Assembly: GCF_016464375.1 (NCBI RefSeq)
Contig: NZ_JADDIU010000018.1
Location: 1-39,890, forward strand
Length of the DNA stretch: 39,890 nucleotides
Direction: 5' to 3'
From: Bacillus renqingensis
GTDB lineage: Bacteria > Bacillota > Bacilli > Bacillales > Cytobacillaceae
Positions 31,972 to 39,798 of the stretch are shown here, in pieces (position 1 is the first letter of the stretch; every line of letters begins with the position of its first letter). The notes beneath the pieces were generated by a model. That model worked only from the letters and a program-made list of their open reading frames with translations. It was not told the DNA's origin and did no database searches. The position numbers and the translations under genes are program-made.

Positions 31972-32003
31972 GAGTATTCCCCTCCGCGTCCATTTTCTCT
32001 ATA

Positions 32004-32882
32004 TTAATATTCAATCGTAATAATAGGTGTTCCTACGATAATGGTTGTCCCACCACCCAATCCTTCGGAACGCGCACCAATTTGCAAATTAATTTTTTCA
32101 ATCGATTCCGAAAACATTGGCGATGCAGCCGAAACGGACATGAATGTCTCCTCTTTCAAGGACTCAATTTCGTTTGCGTTAAAACTGGTTACTAACTGAT
32201 TCATTTTCGTATGTAAAGCCGTATCAATCTTATCACTGACAACGCCTTTCATACAAGAAAAAAATGTCGGTTTTCCCCGAAATATGCCAGATAGCTTATT
32301 TTTAAATTCTTCAGTGGTAAAATAGGCCCTCGAAGATTGGTTCCACTCTTTTCCGGTCACACGATATACTATATACGCATTCATAGGTTTTTTTGTGTGG
32401 GTTGCCATAATTTGCAGCGTTTCATTGTGGTGTTGAGATGTTGGAGATACAGCTGTTATTTCCCATTTTTGCCGGCTGTTCCGAACGTTCCAGTCCCAGC
32501 TGGGAAACTCTTGTTGAAGCCTATCTGCGTACTCCCGCACTTCTTGTTCGCTGTTTAAGCCTGTTAATCGTTCTCTTGCATAAAACGACCATTCCTTAGG
32601 CAAAATATGTTCGGCTTGCAAAATCGCGCCGATTTTTTCTAAGTCATGAACGTTTTCTGCGGGAAAAAGGCTTTCAGTTCTTTTCGCTTGAAAGTTAGCC
32701 TTTTCGCTTGAAAAAATCGCTGCCCCGGCACTGAGCACTTTTTGAAAAAGCGTTCCGCCGCCGCTATGCAACTTTTCAATTTGAAACAAATTCAGGCTCG
32801 CGACTGCCTCTGTCTTTTGGTTCCCAGTCACAATTAGGAAAAAAATAATTACGGTTATCAGGCATAAAAAAAGTTTTTTCAT
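32004..32882 (-). CDS. ywmB: YwmB-family secreted protein (TATA-box-binding-like fold)
   Basis: 292 residues from ATG 32882, after GGGAGAAG. A signal peptide or membrane anchor ([19 protein letters not shown]) is followed by a low-complexity linker and a YwmB/DUF1779 domain with [16 protein letters not shown], a repeated helix-sheet arrangement and a [19 protein letters not shown] ending. Structures of the family show a duplicated TATA-binding-protein-like fold; the function is unknown, though it is conserved in spore formers next to murA and spoIID. The frame runs upstream to 32930, but no better start is visible. Confidence 0.9.
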   Translation of the reverse strand: MKKLFLCLITVIIFFLIVTGNQKTEAVASLNLFQIEKLHSGGGTLFQKVLSAGAAIFSSEKANFQAKRTESLFPAENVHDLEKIGAILQAEHILPKEWSFYARERLTGLNSEQEVREYADRLQQEFPSWDWNVRNSRQKWEITAVSPTSQHHNETLQIMATHTKKPMNAYIVYRVTGKEWNQSSRAYFTTEEFKNKLSGIFRGKPTFFSCMKGVVSDKIDTALHTKMNQLVTSFNANEIESLKEETFMSVSAASPMFSESIEKINLQIGARSEGLGGGTTIIVGTPIITIEY

Positions 32883-33159
32883 CTCACTTCTCCCCCTTAC
32901 TACCATTGTTTCCAGGGAGAGAAAGAGCATACTTGGGAATTATCGTCACTTTTTGACAACAGCTTTTTTCTTAGTAGGTCTAAAAGTTATACGTCTGACC
33001 AATTTTCGCGACAAAATTGAACCCTTTCCTATGTAAAAAGAGCACAACATCGTTCACGATGGTTGATTTTTTCCACACAAAGATGATTGTACCCAATTTG
33101 TAGTGTTTTGGAAATACGTACTAAGACCTAAATTTTTACCATATTTTCAATTTGACCCC

Positions 33160-33396
33160 TTATTGAAAAATAAGCGGCAGTTGTCTGGACCATTGAAGAT
33201 AATCAAGGAAAAAACTGCTAACAGATGATCCGATGAAAATGGCTAATAATATGTATAGCAATCGCGCCTGAAACACATGGTTTGGCCGCAGCAGTTTCTC
33301 CAGGTTGAGTGCTTGCAGCGCCCACCAGGAAACCGCGATAAACACTAAATGTGACAGGATACTAACCAGTGCGATTTGTCCAAAATCATTTATCAT
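33160..33396 (-). CDS. ywzB: YwzB, DUF1146 small membrane protein
   Basis: 78 residues from ATG 33396, preceded by AAAGGGGGTAACAG. Two membrane helices (IALVSILSHLVFIAVSWWAL and LYILLAIFIGSSVSSFFL) with a short RPNHVFQAR loop between. This is the conserved small protein that lies between the ATP synthase operon and ywmB in Bacillus. Here the atp genes are not upstream; instead there is a 374-bp gap and then the sigB operon. The 33000-33159 stretch downstream holds a CAACCATCG-TGAA-CGATGTTG hairpin with T-run, probably its terminator. Confidence 0.88.
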   Translation of the reverse strand: MINDFGQIALVSILSHLVFIAVSWWALQALNLEKLLRPNHVFQARLLYILLAIFIGSSVSSFFLDYLQWSRQLPLIFQ

Positions 33397-33601
33397 TCTG
33401 TTACCCCCTTTACCATGATATGATCGACAATTATGATGTCCTACTAAACAGCAAACCATTTGAAGTCTTTTTACACACACAATGACTATTCTACCATATA
33501 GACGAAAGAAAATGGGAAATGTTACTAAGCTTTTAAATTTTTATTACAAATTTAACAACTTTATGACGCTTTTGTGGTTTTGATGCTTGTTTACAAATGA
33601 A

Positions 33602-33645
33602 CTGCCTAAACACCATTTCTCACACTTTTAACGGTGTTTAGGCAG
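33602..33645. terminator. 13-bp stem-loop after the rsb operon
   Basis: CTGCCTAAACACC (33602-33614) pairs perfectly with GGTGTTTAGGCAG (33633-33645) around an 18-nt loop. It lies about 125 bp past the phosphatase stop and no gene overlaps it. T-runs are weak, so termination is plausible but not certain. The rest of 33481-33770 has no gene that I can support. Confidence 0.5.
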
Positions 33646-33770
33646 CTAATTTCTACATATACTTCCTTTCAAACTTTATTCAAGTTAAGTGACAGATAGA
33701 CCTGCTCTTCGGGAATTTCCGGATCGATGATCGGAGCGTTAAAGACCTTTTTTAGATAAAACCCCCTATT

Positions 33771-34940
33771 TCAATCACCAGCCGCGATCATCACCAAACA
33801 AATATCATCCTTCGGTGCATTCAGCTGATCTGCACTCAGCTGCAGCTTCTCGAGAAGCCCCTCTGCATCGGCATCCGGCGAAGCCTGAAGACAGCTGACC
33901 AACCGCTCTTTTGAATCGCCGTACTCGTCTTCCAGCCACTCCGACAGCCCGTCAGTGTAGAGGAGAATCCTCGCTCCATCATGATACTTTATAACCCCTT
34001 TTTTACTATCAATCTCCTCAAAAAATCCCAACGCACAAGAACCCGAGGCCAATAGCTCTACCTCCCCGTCGACAATTGCAATCCCCGCTGGATGCCCGGC
34101 ATTCACATACTCAATCGTCTGTGCTTGCGTATCCAAAACAAAATAAATAGCGGTAAAGTAATAGTTGATTAAACTCAAACTCTCCGGCAGCTGCAGCTGG
34201 TTCATCCGTCTGTTCAACTCCCGCATCACCGCCTCCGGATCGCACATCCCCGTAATCGTATCTTTTAACACAGAATAAATATACATGCATACGAGTGAGG
34301 AAGAAATCCCATGGCCCATCACATCGAGCAAAATCACGCCATAGCGAGTGGGGGAAATCCGGTACCACGCATATAAATCACCGGCGAGCTCAAACGAAGG
34401 CCTGTAAACGGCTGAAATCGTCACCTGATCTTCCTGCAGCGGTCCGCTCAACATGCTCCGCTGCACCTGCTTCGCCAAGTCCAGTTCATACTGAATCCGC
34501 TGGTCCCGCTCCTTACGCAATTCTTTTTCCTTCTTCAGGCGCAACACCGAGCGAATTCGGGCCAATAGCTCGACTTTATTAATCGGCTTCATCACGTAAT
34601 CAAGGGCACCAGCATCCATTGCTTCGGCCATCTTATAGGAATCGCCCATGGCAGTAACAAAGATAATCGGCAGGTCCTGGAAACGCTCACACTTAAGAAC
34701 CGTGCGGCAAGCTTCCATCCCATCAATTTCCGGCATCATCAAATCCATCAAAATTAAATCCACCGGGACCTCCACTGACGAGGGCACAGCTCCAGAATTA
34801 TCCAACTGCAAGTATTGATACAATTCCTTGGCAGAAGAAAGCGAAACAATTTTTTCATAGCCGGCCCGCCGCAATATTTTTTCAACAATTAACAGATTTG
34901 TGGCATTATCATCAACTATTATAATATTCATTGTTTTCAT
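33771..34940 (-). CDS. Response regulator-PP2C phosphatase (RsbY-like activator of sigma-B)
   Basis: 389 residues. Receiver domain 1-125 with Asp10-Asp11, phosphoacceptor Asp66 in ILMDLMMPEIDG, Thr94-Ala95 in FVTAMG, and Lys117 in VMKPINK. A coiled linker (145-175, KKEKELRKERDQRI) leads to a SpoIIE/PP2C phosphatase domain with GDLYAWYRIS, LLDVMGHGISSSL and LLYTDGLSEW, carrying the metal-binding aspartates. It should dephosphorylate RsbV-P when its receiver is phosphorylated, freeing sigma-B. This is the layout of B. cereus RsbY, located after sigB, rather than RsbU or RsbP of B. subtilis. The kinase RsbK is not in the window. The ATG follows AAAGGGG. Confidence 0.9.
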   Translation of the reverse strand: MKTMNIIIVDDNATNLLIVEKILRRAGYEKIVSLSSAKELYQYLQLDNSGAVPSSVEVPVDLILMDLMMPEIDGMEACRTVLKCERFQDLPIIFVTAMGDSYKMAEAMDAGALDYVMKPINKVELLARIRSVLRLKKEKELRKERDQRIQYELDLAKQVQRSMLSGPLQEDQVTISAVYRPSFELAGDLYAWYRISPTRYGVILLDVMGHGISSSLVCMYIYSVLKDTITGMCDPEAVMRELNRRMNQLQLPESLSLINYYFTAIYFVLDTQAQTIEYVNAGHPAGIAIVDGEVELLASGSCALGFFEEIDSKKGVIKYHDGARILLYTDGLSEWLEDEYGDSKERLVSCLQASPDADAEGLLEKLQLSADQLNAPKDDICLVMIAAGD

Positions 34941-34961
34941 TGATTGTTCCCCTTTCAGAAA

Positions 34962-34976
34962 AGGTGTCTGACACCT
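34962..34976. repeat. GGTGTCTGACACC palindrome between sigB and the phosphatase gene
   Basis: AGGTGTCTGACACCT is a short palindrome of the same family as the GTGTCAGGCACC elements. On the minus strand it is followed by TTTTCT, so it could attenuate read-through from sigB into the phosphatase gene. Confidence 0.6.
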
Positions 34977-35014
34977 GGTGTGTTTACACTAACGCAACAG
35001 GGATCAAACACCTT

Positions 35015-35782
35015 TTATTTCGCGAGTGTCTTTCGCAGCTTTTCGAGTGCCCTTTTTTGCAGGCGAGAGACGTGCATTTGCGAAATTCCTAGAAACTCCC
35101 CGGTTTCCTTTTGGCTTTTGTCTTCCAAAAAGGTATAGTGGAGAATCGCCCTTTCCCTTTCCGTCAACATGGGAAGGGCGCTTTCAAGCAACAACCTCCT
35201 GTCCACCTTCTCAAAACCTTCATCGCGGGTGCCGATGATGTCCAACGCCGTGACTGCGCTGCCCTCGGAGCCAATTTCCAGCGGTTGATCGACAGAGGCT
35301 GCCTGGTAGCTCCTTCCCATTTCCATCGCTTCCAGCACTTCCTCTTCAGTCACATCTAAATACTCGGCAATTTCCTGAACCTTCGGTGAACGCTGATAGC
35401 GATGGGTGAGCTCGTCCATGACCGATTTCATTTTTGTCCATAACTCCTTGATCCCCCTCGGCACATGGACACTCCACGTTTTGTCCCTTAAAAACCGCTT
35501 GATTTCCCCAATCACCGTCGGAATTAAATAAGCCTCAAATGATTTTCCGGTGCCTGGTTCGTATCTTCTCAGCGCGGCTAATAATCCGACCATACCGACC
35601 TGCGTAAGATCTTCATGAAAGCTCCGCCCTTTTGAATACTTCCGCGCAAGACTGGCGACAAGCGCTGTATAATGTTCGATTAAGATCGTCTGTGCCTCGG
35701 CATCCTCGTGCTCTTGGAATGCTAAGATCAACGCATCAATTTCTTTCTTCGAACGTTTCACGGCGGGAGTTGGTTTCGTCAT
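35015..35782 (-). CDS. sigB: RNA polymerase sigma factor SigB
   Basis: 255 residues from ATG 35782. Sigma region 2: ALVASLARKYSKGRSFHEDL, then QVGMVGLLAALRRYEP with the LIPTVIGEIKRFLRDKTWSV core (2.4). Region 3: VPRGIKELWTKM and RSPKVQEIAEYLDVTEEEVL. Region 4: LTERERAILHYTF and SQKETGEFLGISQMHVSRLQ, the helix-turn-helix. The sequence matches general stress factor SigB closely, more than the sporulation factors SigF and SigG. It overlaps rsbW by 47 bp, the usual tight coupling. The reading frame continues upstream to a GTG at 35800, but the ribosome binding site fits the ATG. Confidence 0.95.
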   Translation of the reverse strand: MTKPTPAVKRSKKEIDALILAFQEHEDAEAQTILIEHYTALVASLARKYSKGRSFHEDLTQVGMVGLLAALRRYEPGTGKSFEAYLIPTVIGEIKRFLRDKTWSVHVPRGIKELWTKMKSVMDELTHRYQRSPKVQEIAEYLDVTEEEVLEAMEMGRSYQAASVDQPLEIGSEGSAVTALDIIGTRDEGFEKVDRRLLLESALPMLTERERAILHYTFLEDKSQKETGEFLGISQMHVSRLQKRALEKLRKTLAK

Positions 35783-36230
35783 GATTTTCACGCTCCCCAC
35801 CTAGATACTTCATCATGAAGACCGTCACACCGGAATGGTTCAACACACGGACTTCATCCATAAGCGTTTCGATCAAATAGAGACCTAACCCTCCCTCTGA
35901 AAGCTGTTCAACGGTACTTGATTCTGTATAAGGTTGCAACGTGTTTTTTATCTCGAGAAAATTAAAGCTCTTTCCGCTATCGGCTACCATTATTTCAAGC
36001 TTGTCCTGATAAATGGCAAAACCGACAATCACTTCTCCGCCTTCATCCTTCGCGTACGCGTGCTGGACAGCATTCGTTGCGGCCTCGCTGACAGCAATTT
36101 TCATATCCTCGATTTCCTCATATGTATACCCCATGCGGCTGACAATTCCTGATAACGTCAATCTGATAACCCCTACATAGTCCGGTTTCGCCGGAACTTT
36201 GATTTCAATATAATCCATTACTTGCTTCAT
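35736..36230 (-). CDS. rsbW: Anti-sigma-B factor and serine kinase RsbW
   Basis: 164 residues, a GHKL-type kinase: MKIAVSEAATNAVQHAY (N box), IMVADSGKSF (G1) and EGGLGLYLIETLMDEV (G2). RsbW holds SigB inactive in unstressed cells and phosphorylates RsbV. The last 20 residues run into the sigB start and are probably a read-through extension of the overlap (GGERENHDETNSRRETFEER). The ATG follows GGGTGGAGGAAG, 12 bp after the rsbV stop. Confidence 0.95.
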   Translation of the reverse strand: MKQVMDYIEIKVPAKPDYVGVIRLTLSGIVSRMGYTYEEIEDMKIAVSEAATNAVQHAYAKDEGGEVIVGFAIYQDKLEIMVADSGKSFNFLEIKNTLQPYTESSTVEQLSEGGLGLYLIETLMDEVRVLNHSGVTVFMMKYLGGERENHDETNSRRETFEERN

Positions 36231-36242
36231 CTTCCTCCACCC

Positions 36243-36551
36243 TTAATTTGCCGAAATATTCATCACGTGACTTAAGCCGGTAATCTCAAACAGGCGCTTT
36301 AATCGGTCAGACAACTCAATCAGCTGCAATTCGCCGTCCGTTTTTTTCAATTGTTTAAATAAGCCAACAAAAACGCCGAGTCCGGTACTGTCGAGATAGG
36401 ATACATCTCTCAAGTTCACAATAATGGTGTTCCCCTGCGCAAACGGCAGCAGCTCTTCACGTAGCTTCGGCGCCGTAAACGCATCAATCTCCCCAGCCAA
36501 CGTCACAACGATTTTCCTATCATTCTGCTGTTTGTCTATTTTTAAATCCAT
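36243..36551 (-). CDS. rsbV: Anti-anti-sigma factor RsbV
   Basis: 102 residues, a single STAS domain: VVTLAGEIDAFTAPKLREEL, then VNLRDVSYLDSTGLGVFVGL with the phospho-acceptor Ser55 in DSTGLG. Unphosphorylated RsbV binds RsbW and frees SigB. It is first in the operon behind a sigma-B promoter, so the loop is autoregulated. The ATG follows AGAGGTGATGATGAT. Confidence 0.96.
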   Translation of the reverse strand: MDLKIDKQQNDRKIVVTLAGEIDAFTAPKLREELLPFAQGNTIIVNLRDVSYLDSTGLGVFVGLFKQLKKTDGELQLIELSDRLKRLFEITGLSHVMNISAN

Positions 36552-36582
36552 ATCATCATCACCTCTGATATTTTAATCTTAA

Positions 36583-36608
36583 ATACCCTCTCTATCTGAA
36601 CTCTAAAC
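36583..36608 (-). promoter_or_regulatory. Sigma-B promoter of the rsbV-rsbW-sigB operon
   Basis: On the minus strand GTTTAG (36603-36608), a 14-bp spacer and GGGTAT (36583-36588). This matches the sigma-B consensus GTTTAA-N12-15-GGGTAT in 11 of 12 positions and lies 31 bp upstream of the rsbV ATG. Confidence 0.85.
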
Positions 36609-36672
36609 TTCTTTTTGAAAAAATTTTTTGTTCGTTTTTAAAATTATACCAAAATACGCCGTACAGCCGAAT

Positions 36673-36697
36673 GTTTTGTTTTTAAAAAATAGGGTAA
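36673..36697 (+). promoter_or_regulatory. Candidate divergent sigma-B promoter
   Basis: GTTTTG (36673-36678), a 13-bp spacer and GGGTAA (36692-36697), 24 bp upstream of the small gene at 36722. Nine of twelve positions match the sigma-B consensus. Confidence 0.5.
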
Positions 36698-36721
36698 GAA
36701 AAGGAAAAGGAGGAGAAGTCG

Positions 36722-36868
36722 ATGAATAAGAAGATAAAGGATGCAGATAATAGCTCAATGGCGCAGAATTTGGAGGAGATGAAAAAACTTGGCAAGGAAA
36801 TGGAACAGGAGAAAACCGGCGAGGAGCTGAAAAAAGAGGATGGGCTCACGCAGGACCCAAAGCAATAG
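36722..36868 (+). CDS. Small charged hypothetical protein next to the sigB operon
   Basis: 48 residues from ATG 36722 after AAAGGAGGAGAAGTCG, a very strong ribosome binding site. The product is highly charged and helical (MNKKIKDADNSSMAQNLEEM, then KKLGKEME and GEELKKEDG) without hydrophobic segments. It is divergent from rsbV, with a candidate sigma-B promoter just upstream, so it may be a stress-induced small protein. No family recognised. Confidence 0.75.
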   Translation: MNKKIKDADNSSMAQNLEEMKKLGKEMEQEKTGEELKKEDGLTQDPKQ

Positions 36869-36914
36869 ACTTGGGATGGAAAAGGGGCAGGGCACCTCTA
36901 AGGGTGATTCAGTA

Positions 36915-36943
36915 TTGACGATATGATATAATTATTATAGGAT
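36915..36943 (+). promoter_or_regulatory. Candidate sigma-A promoter of the sensor kinase gene
   Basis: TTGACG (36915-36920), a 17-bp spacer and TAGGAT (36938-36943), 118 bp upstream of the kinase ATG. Five of six and four of six positions match. A TATAAT at 36927-36932 is too close to this -35 to be its partner. Confidence 0.45.
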
Positions 36944-37061
36944 ACTGGCTCTTTTTGCCCCTTTTTGGGTAGTAGCCTTTTAACCGCCAATTTTTTAATG
37001 GAAAGATCCCATAAGTTAAACAGGATGTAAATTGGGATGTATGTTTTAAAGGAGACTTACC

Positions 37062-38486
37062 ATGACAAATAAAAACAGTCAACTGAGCTTTCCCGACGTT
37101 ACAGAAATTAGGAATATTGTTTTTGCGATGATGCATGCAACAGACTTGATTTCGAGTCATTCCCCTGCCGGAGTTTTTACGTATGTTTCCCCTTCTAGTC
37201 TTTCCTTGCTTGGTTACACTCGGTCGGAGCTTAAGGGAAAGCAAATCCATGAATTTTGCCATCCGTTGGATATCGAACAATTAAAGGACTTTTTTAGTTC
37301 GCCGGTACCATCTCGAACTTCCTTTCGCTTTAAAAAGAAAGAAGGAGACTATCTTTGGCTGGAGAGTTCCAGTTCTAAAACTCTTAATAATGAGGAGATC
37401 GTGTTAATTTCACGGGATATTACAGAACGGATGGTAAAAGGAGAAAAGATTCTCGAACATCAAAAAAGGGATCGGTTATTCTTACAACATTCTAAAGACA
37501 CGATGGGAATCGTGACCCGCGAAGGAATCTGGACCTACATCAATGATGGAGGAAAGAAACTACTAGGTGCTACCAGTTTTGACGAGATTATTGGAACATC
37601 CTTATATGATTATGCCGATAAAGGCTCTCATTCAAAACTTAAAAGGCACTTGAGTACCTTAGAGTATGTAGATTTTGAAATGGATTTTTTTAGAAACGAC
37701 CATGAAATAAAAAGAACTGAAGTCAGACTCATTCCAACTGTATTTAAAAATAGAGATGTTTTTTTGATCATGATTCAAGACATCACTGAACATAAAAAGG
37801 CCGAAGAACAATTAGAAGTAGCCGAGAAACTTTCTGTCATCGGACAGATGGCAGCTGGCATTGCACACGAAATTCGGAACCCCTTAACGGCTATTAAGGG
37901 ATTTACCCAGCTTCGAAAAGAATCAAATGATGATTTTGCTGAAATAATTCTGAATGAACTCAGCCGGATTGAATCCATCGTCAGTGATTTATTGGTTTTG
38001 GCAAAACCGCAAGCCTCCCAGTTAACAAACACAAATTTGGTATCGTTAATAAAAGGGACCATTACTTTCATCTACCCACAAGCGATACTGTCTAATATCG
38101 CTATTGAATATGAACCACCTAGTGAACCGGTTTATATTCAATGCGAGCAGGATAAGATCAAGCAGGTCCTGCTAAACCTTATTCAAAATGCCATTGAGTC
38201 AATGGAAAAGGGGGGAATCATTAAAATAACGCAGGAATTACATAATGATCAGGCGGTCATAAATATTATTGATCAAGGCACCGGTATACCGGAAGACCGG
38301 ATTAGTAAATTAGGAGAACCGTTTTATAGTACAAAGGAAAAAGGAACCGGCTTAGGCTTGATGATCTGCCAAAAAATCCTTAAAAACCATGGGGGGAAAA
38401 TGGAATTTTCCAGCAGGCTGAATGGAGGAACAACAGTCAAAGTCACCTTGCCGCTCTCCAATAATCGTGAAGAGAATGAAGATTAA
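37062..38486 (+). CDS. Two-PAS sensor histidine kinase, sporulation-kinase-like
   Basis: 474 residues without membrane segments. PAS 1 at about 20-125 (SPAGVFTYVSPSSLSLLGYT ... LISRDITERM), PAS 2 at about 140-250 (KDTMGIVTREGIWTYINDGG ... IMIQDITEHK), then HisKA with His269 in GIAHEIRNPLTAIKGF, and the HATPase: N box QVLLNLIQNAIESM, G1 DQGTGIPE, F box EPFYSTKEKGTGLGLMIC. The layout and the HEIRNPLT-x-KGF motif are those of KinA/KinC/KinE-like kinases that feed the Spo0F-Spo0B-Spo0A phosphorelay. There is no response regulator gene next to it, which fits an orphan phosphorelay kinase, but the assignment is inference. The ATG follows AAAGGAGACTTACC. Confidence 0.92.
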   Translation: MTNKNSQLSFPDVTEIRNIVFAMMHATDLISSHSPAGVFTYVSPSSLSLLGYTRSELKGKQIHEFCHPLDIEQLKDFFSSPVPSRTSFRFKKKEGDYLWLESSSSKTLNNEEIVLISRDITERMVKGEKILEHQKRDRLFLQHSKDTMGIVTREGIWTYINDGGKKLLGATSFDEIIGTSLYDYADKGSHSKLKRHLSTLEYVDFEMDFFRNDHEIKRTEVRLIPTVFKNRDVFLIMIQDITEHKKAEEQLEVAEKLSVIGQMAAGIAHEIRNPLTAIKGFTQLRKESNDDFAEIILNELSRIESIVSDLLVLAKPQASQLTNTNLVSLIKGTITFIYPQAILSNIAIEYEPPSEPVYIQCEQDKIKQVLLNLIQNAIESMEKGGIIKITQELHNDQAVINIIDQGTGIPEDRISKLGEPFYSTKEKGTGLGLMICQKILKNHGGKMEFSSRLNGGTTVKVTLPLSNNREENED

Positions 38487-38541
38487 CCTAAAAAAATAGG
38501 GCCATCAAAAGAGTGATTTACACTACAACTTCCTGACAAAC

Positions 38542-38589
38542 AAAAACAGCCAAAAAATCAGCAATCACGCGGATTCGAGGCTGTTTTTT
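38542..38589 (+). terminator. Terminator of the sensor kinase gene
   Basis: AAAACAGCC (38543-38551) and GGCTGTTTT (38579-38587), continuing into TTTT, around a 27-nt loop, about 57 bp after the kinase stop. Confidence 0.65.
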
Positions 38590-38758
38590 CATTCACTTCA
38601 ACTGCAAAAGTCAGGTGAAACAGGTAGAATGATAAGTAACATTACTGTTGCAAAAACCACAACCTTGTCGAAAAACTCTTTTTATTGGGCAACTTACTAT
38701 TACCCCCTTATTTTTCACCTAAAAAGTTCCATTGATTACTATACTATTTTCAACAAAG

Positions 38759-38787
38759 TTGATAATCTCCAAAAATTGTATTACAAT
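38759..38787 (+). promoter_or_regulatory. Sigma-A promoter of the CarD-like gene
   Basis: TTGATA (38759-38764), 17-bp spacer, TACAAT (38782-38787), 44 bp upstream of the ATG. Both boxes match five of six consensus positions. Confidence 0.65.
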
Positions 38788-38831
38788 ATTATGTAAACTA
38801 GTTTTATCATAATAAGATTGGAGTTTTGGTA

Positions 38832-39326
38832 ATGTTTCATATTGGTGATATTATTATTTATTCGCTGTATGGTTTAAGCAGAATTGACGATATATGCGAA
38901 AAAACGGTGTCGAATGTGACCAGAAAATATTATGTCTTACATCCCCTTAATCAGTCAAGTTTAACGATAAGTGCACCAGTTGATAACGATAAAGTCGTCA
39001 TGCTAAAGATGATGAATCCAGAAGAGGCTGAAGAAGTTTTGCAATCCTTTAAACAACCGGGGGTAAGCTGGATAGAAGATTCAAGACAAAGATACGGTAA
39101 ATACCAAGAGATAATAAATACGGGAAACCGCAAAGAGATTGCCAAAATAGCCAATACGTTTATGAGGAAAAAACGAGAGTTACATTTGAACGATAAAAAA
39201 CTGCATGAGCAAGACCGCAAACTATTTGAACCTATTCAAACTATCTTATTTAATGAACTAGCCATGTCTTTGGATACTTCTATTGAAAAAATAGCTGAAC
39301 AGGTCAACAACATGATAAAAGAGTAA
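38832..39326 (+). CDS. CarD/CdnL-family transcription regulator
   Basis: 164 residues from ATG 38832, 8 bp after GGAG; a TTG at 38826 would add two residues. The N-terminal CarD/CdnL/TRCF-type Tudor-like domain has FHIGDIIIYSLYGLSRIDDI, then KYYVLHP and APVDNDKVVMLKM, which contacts the RNA polymerase beta subunit. The C-terminal helical domain (SWIEDSRQRYGKYQEII, then RKEIAKIANTFMRKKRELHL with the conserved LHLNDKKLHEQDRKL character) binds upstream DNA. Such proteins stabilise open complexes. The start motif FxxGDxIxYxxxGxxxI is diverged (IYSLYGLSRI in place of VYPxHGVGxI), so this is a paralogue rather than the main CarD. It stands alone. Confidence 0.88.
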   Translation: MFHIGDIIIYSLYGLSRIDDICEKTVSNVTRKYYVLHPLNQSSLTISAPVDNDKVVMLKMMNPEEAEEVLQSFKQPGVSWIEDSRQRYGKYQEIINTGNRKEIAKIANTFMRKKRELHLNDKKLHEQDRKLFEPIQTILFNELAMSLDTSIEKIAEQVNNMIKE

Positions 39327-39668
39327 CATTCACTCCCTAAAAGGATACAAGGGATTAAAAGATATACCCCTTTCCATCTGCCCCTACACCTCCCCGATTT
39401 TAATTCACTTTTCTTTATTGTTGTTTTTTTACCTTCACTACCATCACCAGTAATTTGTACAAATAACCTGAATTATTCATACCTGAACATTAGTCCATAA
39501 AAAGAAACCTAGAAATTCAATTTGGCGAGCAATTGCCATTCATTCACATGAATATTACCTATCTATGGAATTCCCTCGGCGACATATCCTAAAATGGTTA
39601 GTGTTTTTGGGTAGACTACCCCCTTGGTCTAAAAAGTTGTTTTTACCTATTGACTGCATTCAATTTGT
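39327..39668 (+). other. Intergenic stretch after the CarD-like gene, no gene seen
   Basis: 342 bp of AT-rich DNA. AAGGG near 39349 and CCCCTTT near 39367 could form a weak terminator stem for the CarD-like gene. I see no ribosome binding site with an open frame and no known RNA. Confidence 0.4.
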
Positions 39669-39798
39669 CTGTTGATTTCCGTTCCGGGCGCAAGATTCCT
39701 CGGGGAGGAAGTCGAGCCACCTCGGCGTTCCGCCTGTGGGGTCTCGACTTTTCCTCTACATCCCGCAGGAGTCAAGTGCCCTTCACTCCAATCAACAG
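39669..39798. repeat. 130-bp interspersed repeat with 9-bp terminal inverted repeats
   Basis: The element starts CTGTTGATTTCCGTTCC and ends CTTCACTCCAATCAACAG; the outer 9 bp (CTGTTGATT/AATCAACAG) are a perfect inverted repeat. The interior contains CCTCGGGGAGGAAGTCGAG and TCTCGACTTTTCC, a second inner pair around GTCGAG/CTCGAC. It resembles, from memory, an abundant noncoding element in Bacillaceae genomes (GTTGATTTCCG ... CCAATCAAC). No reading frame of its own. Confidence 0.75.
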
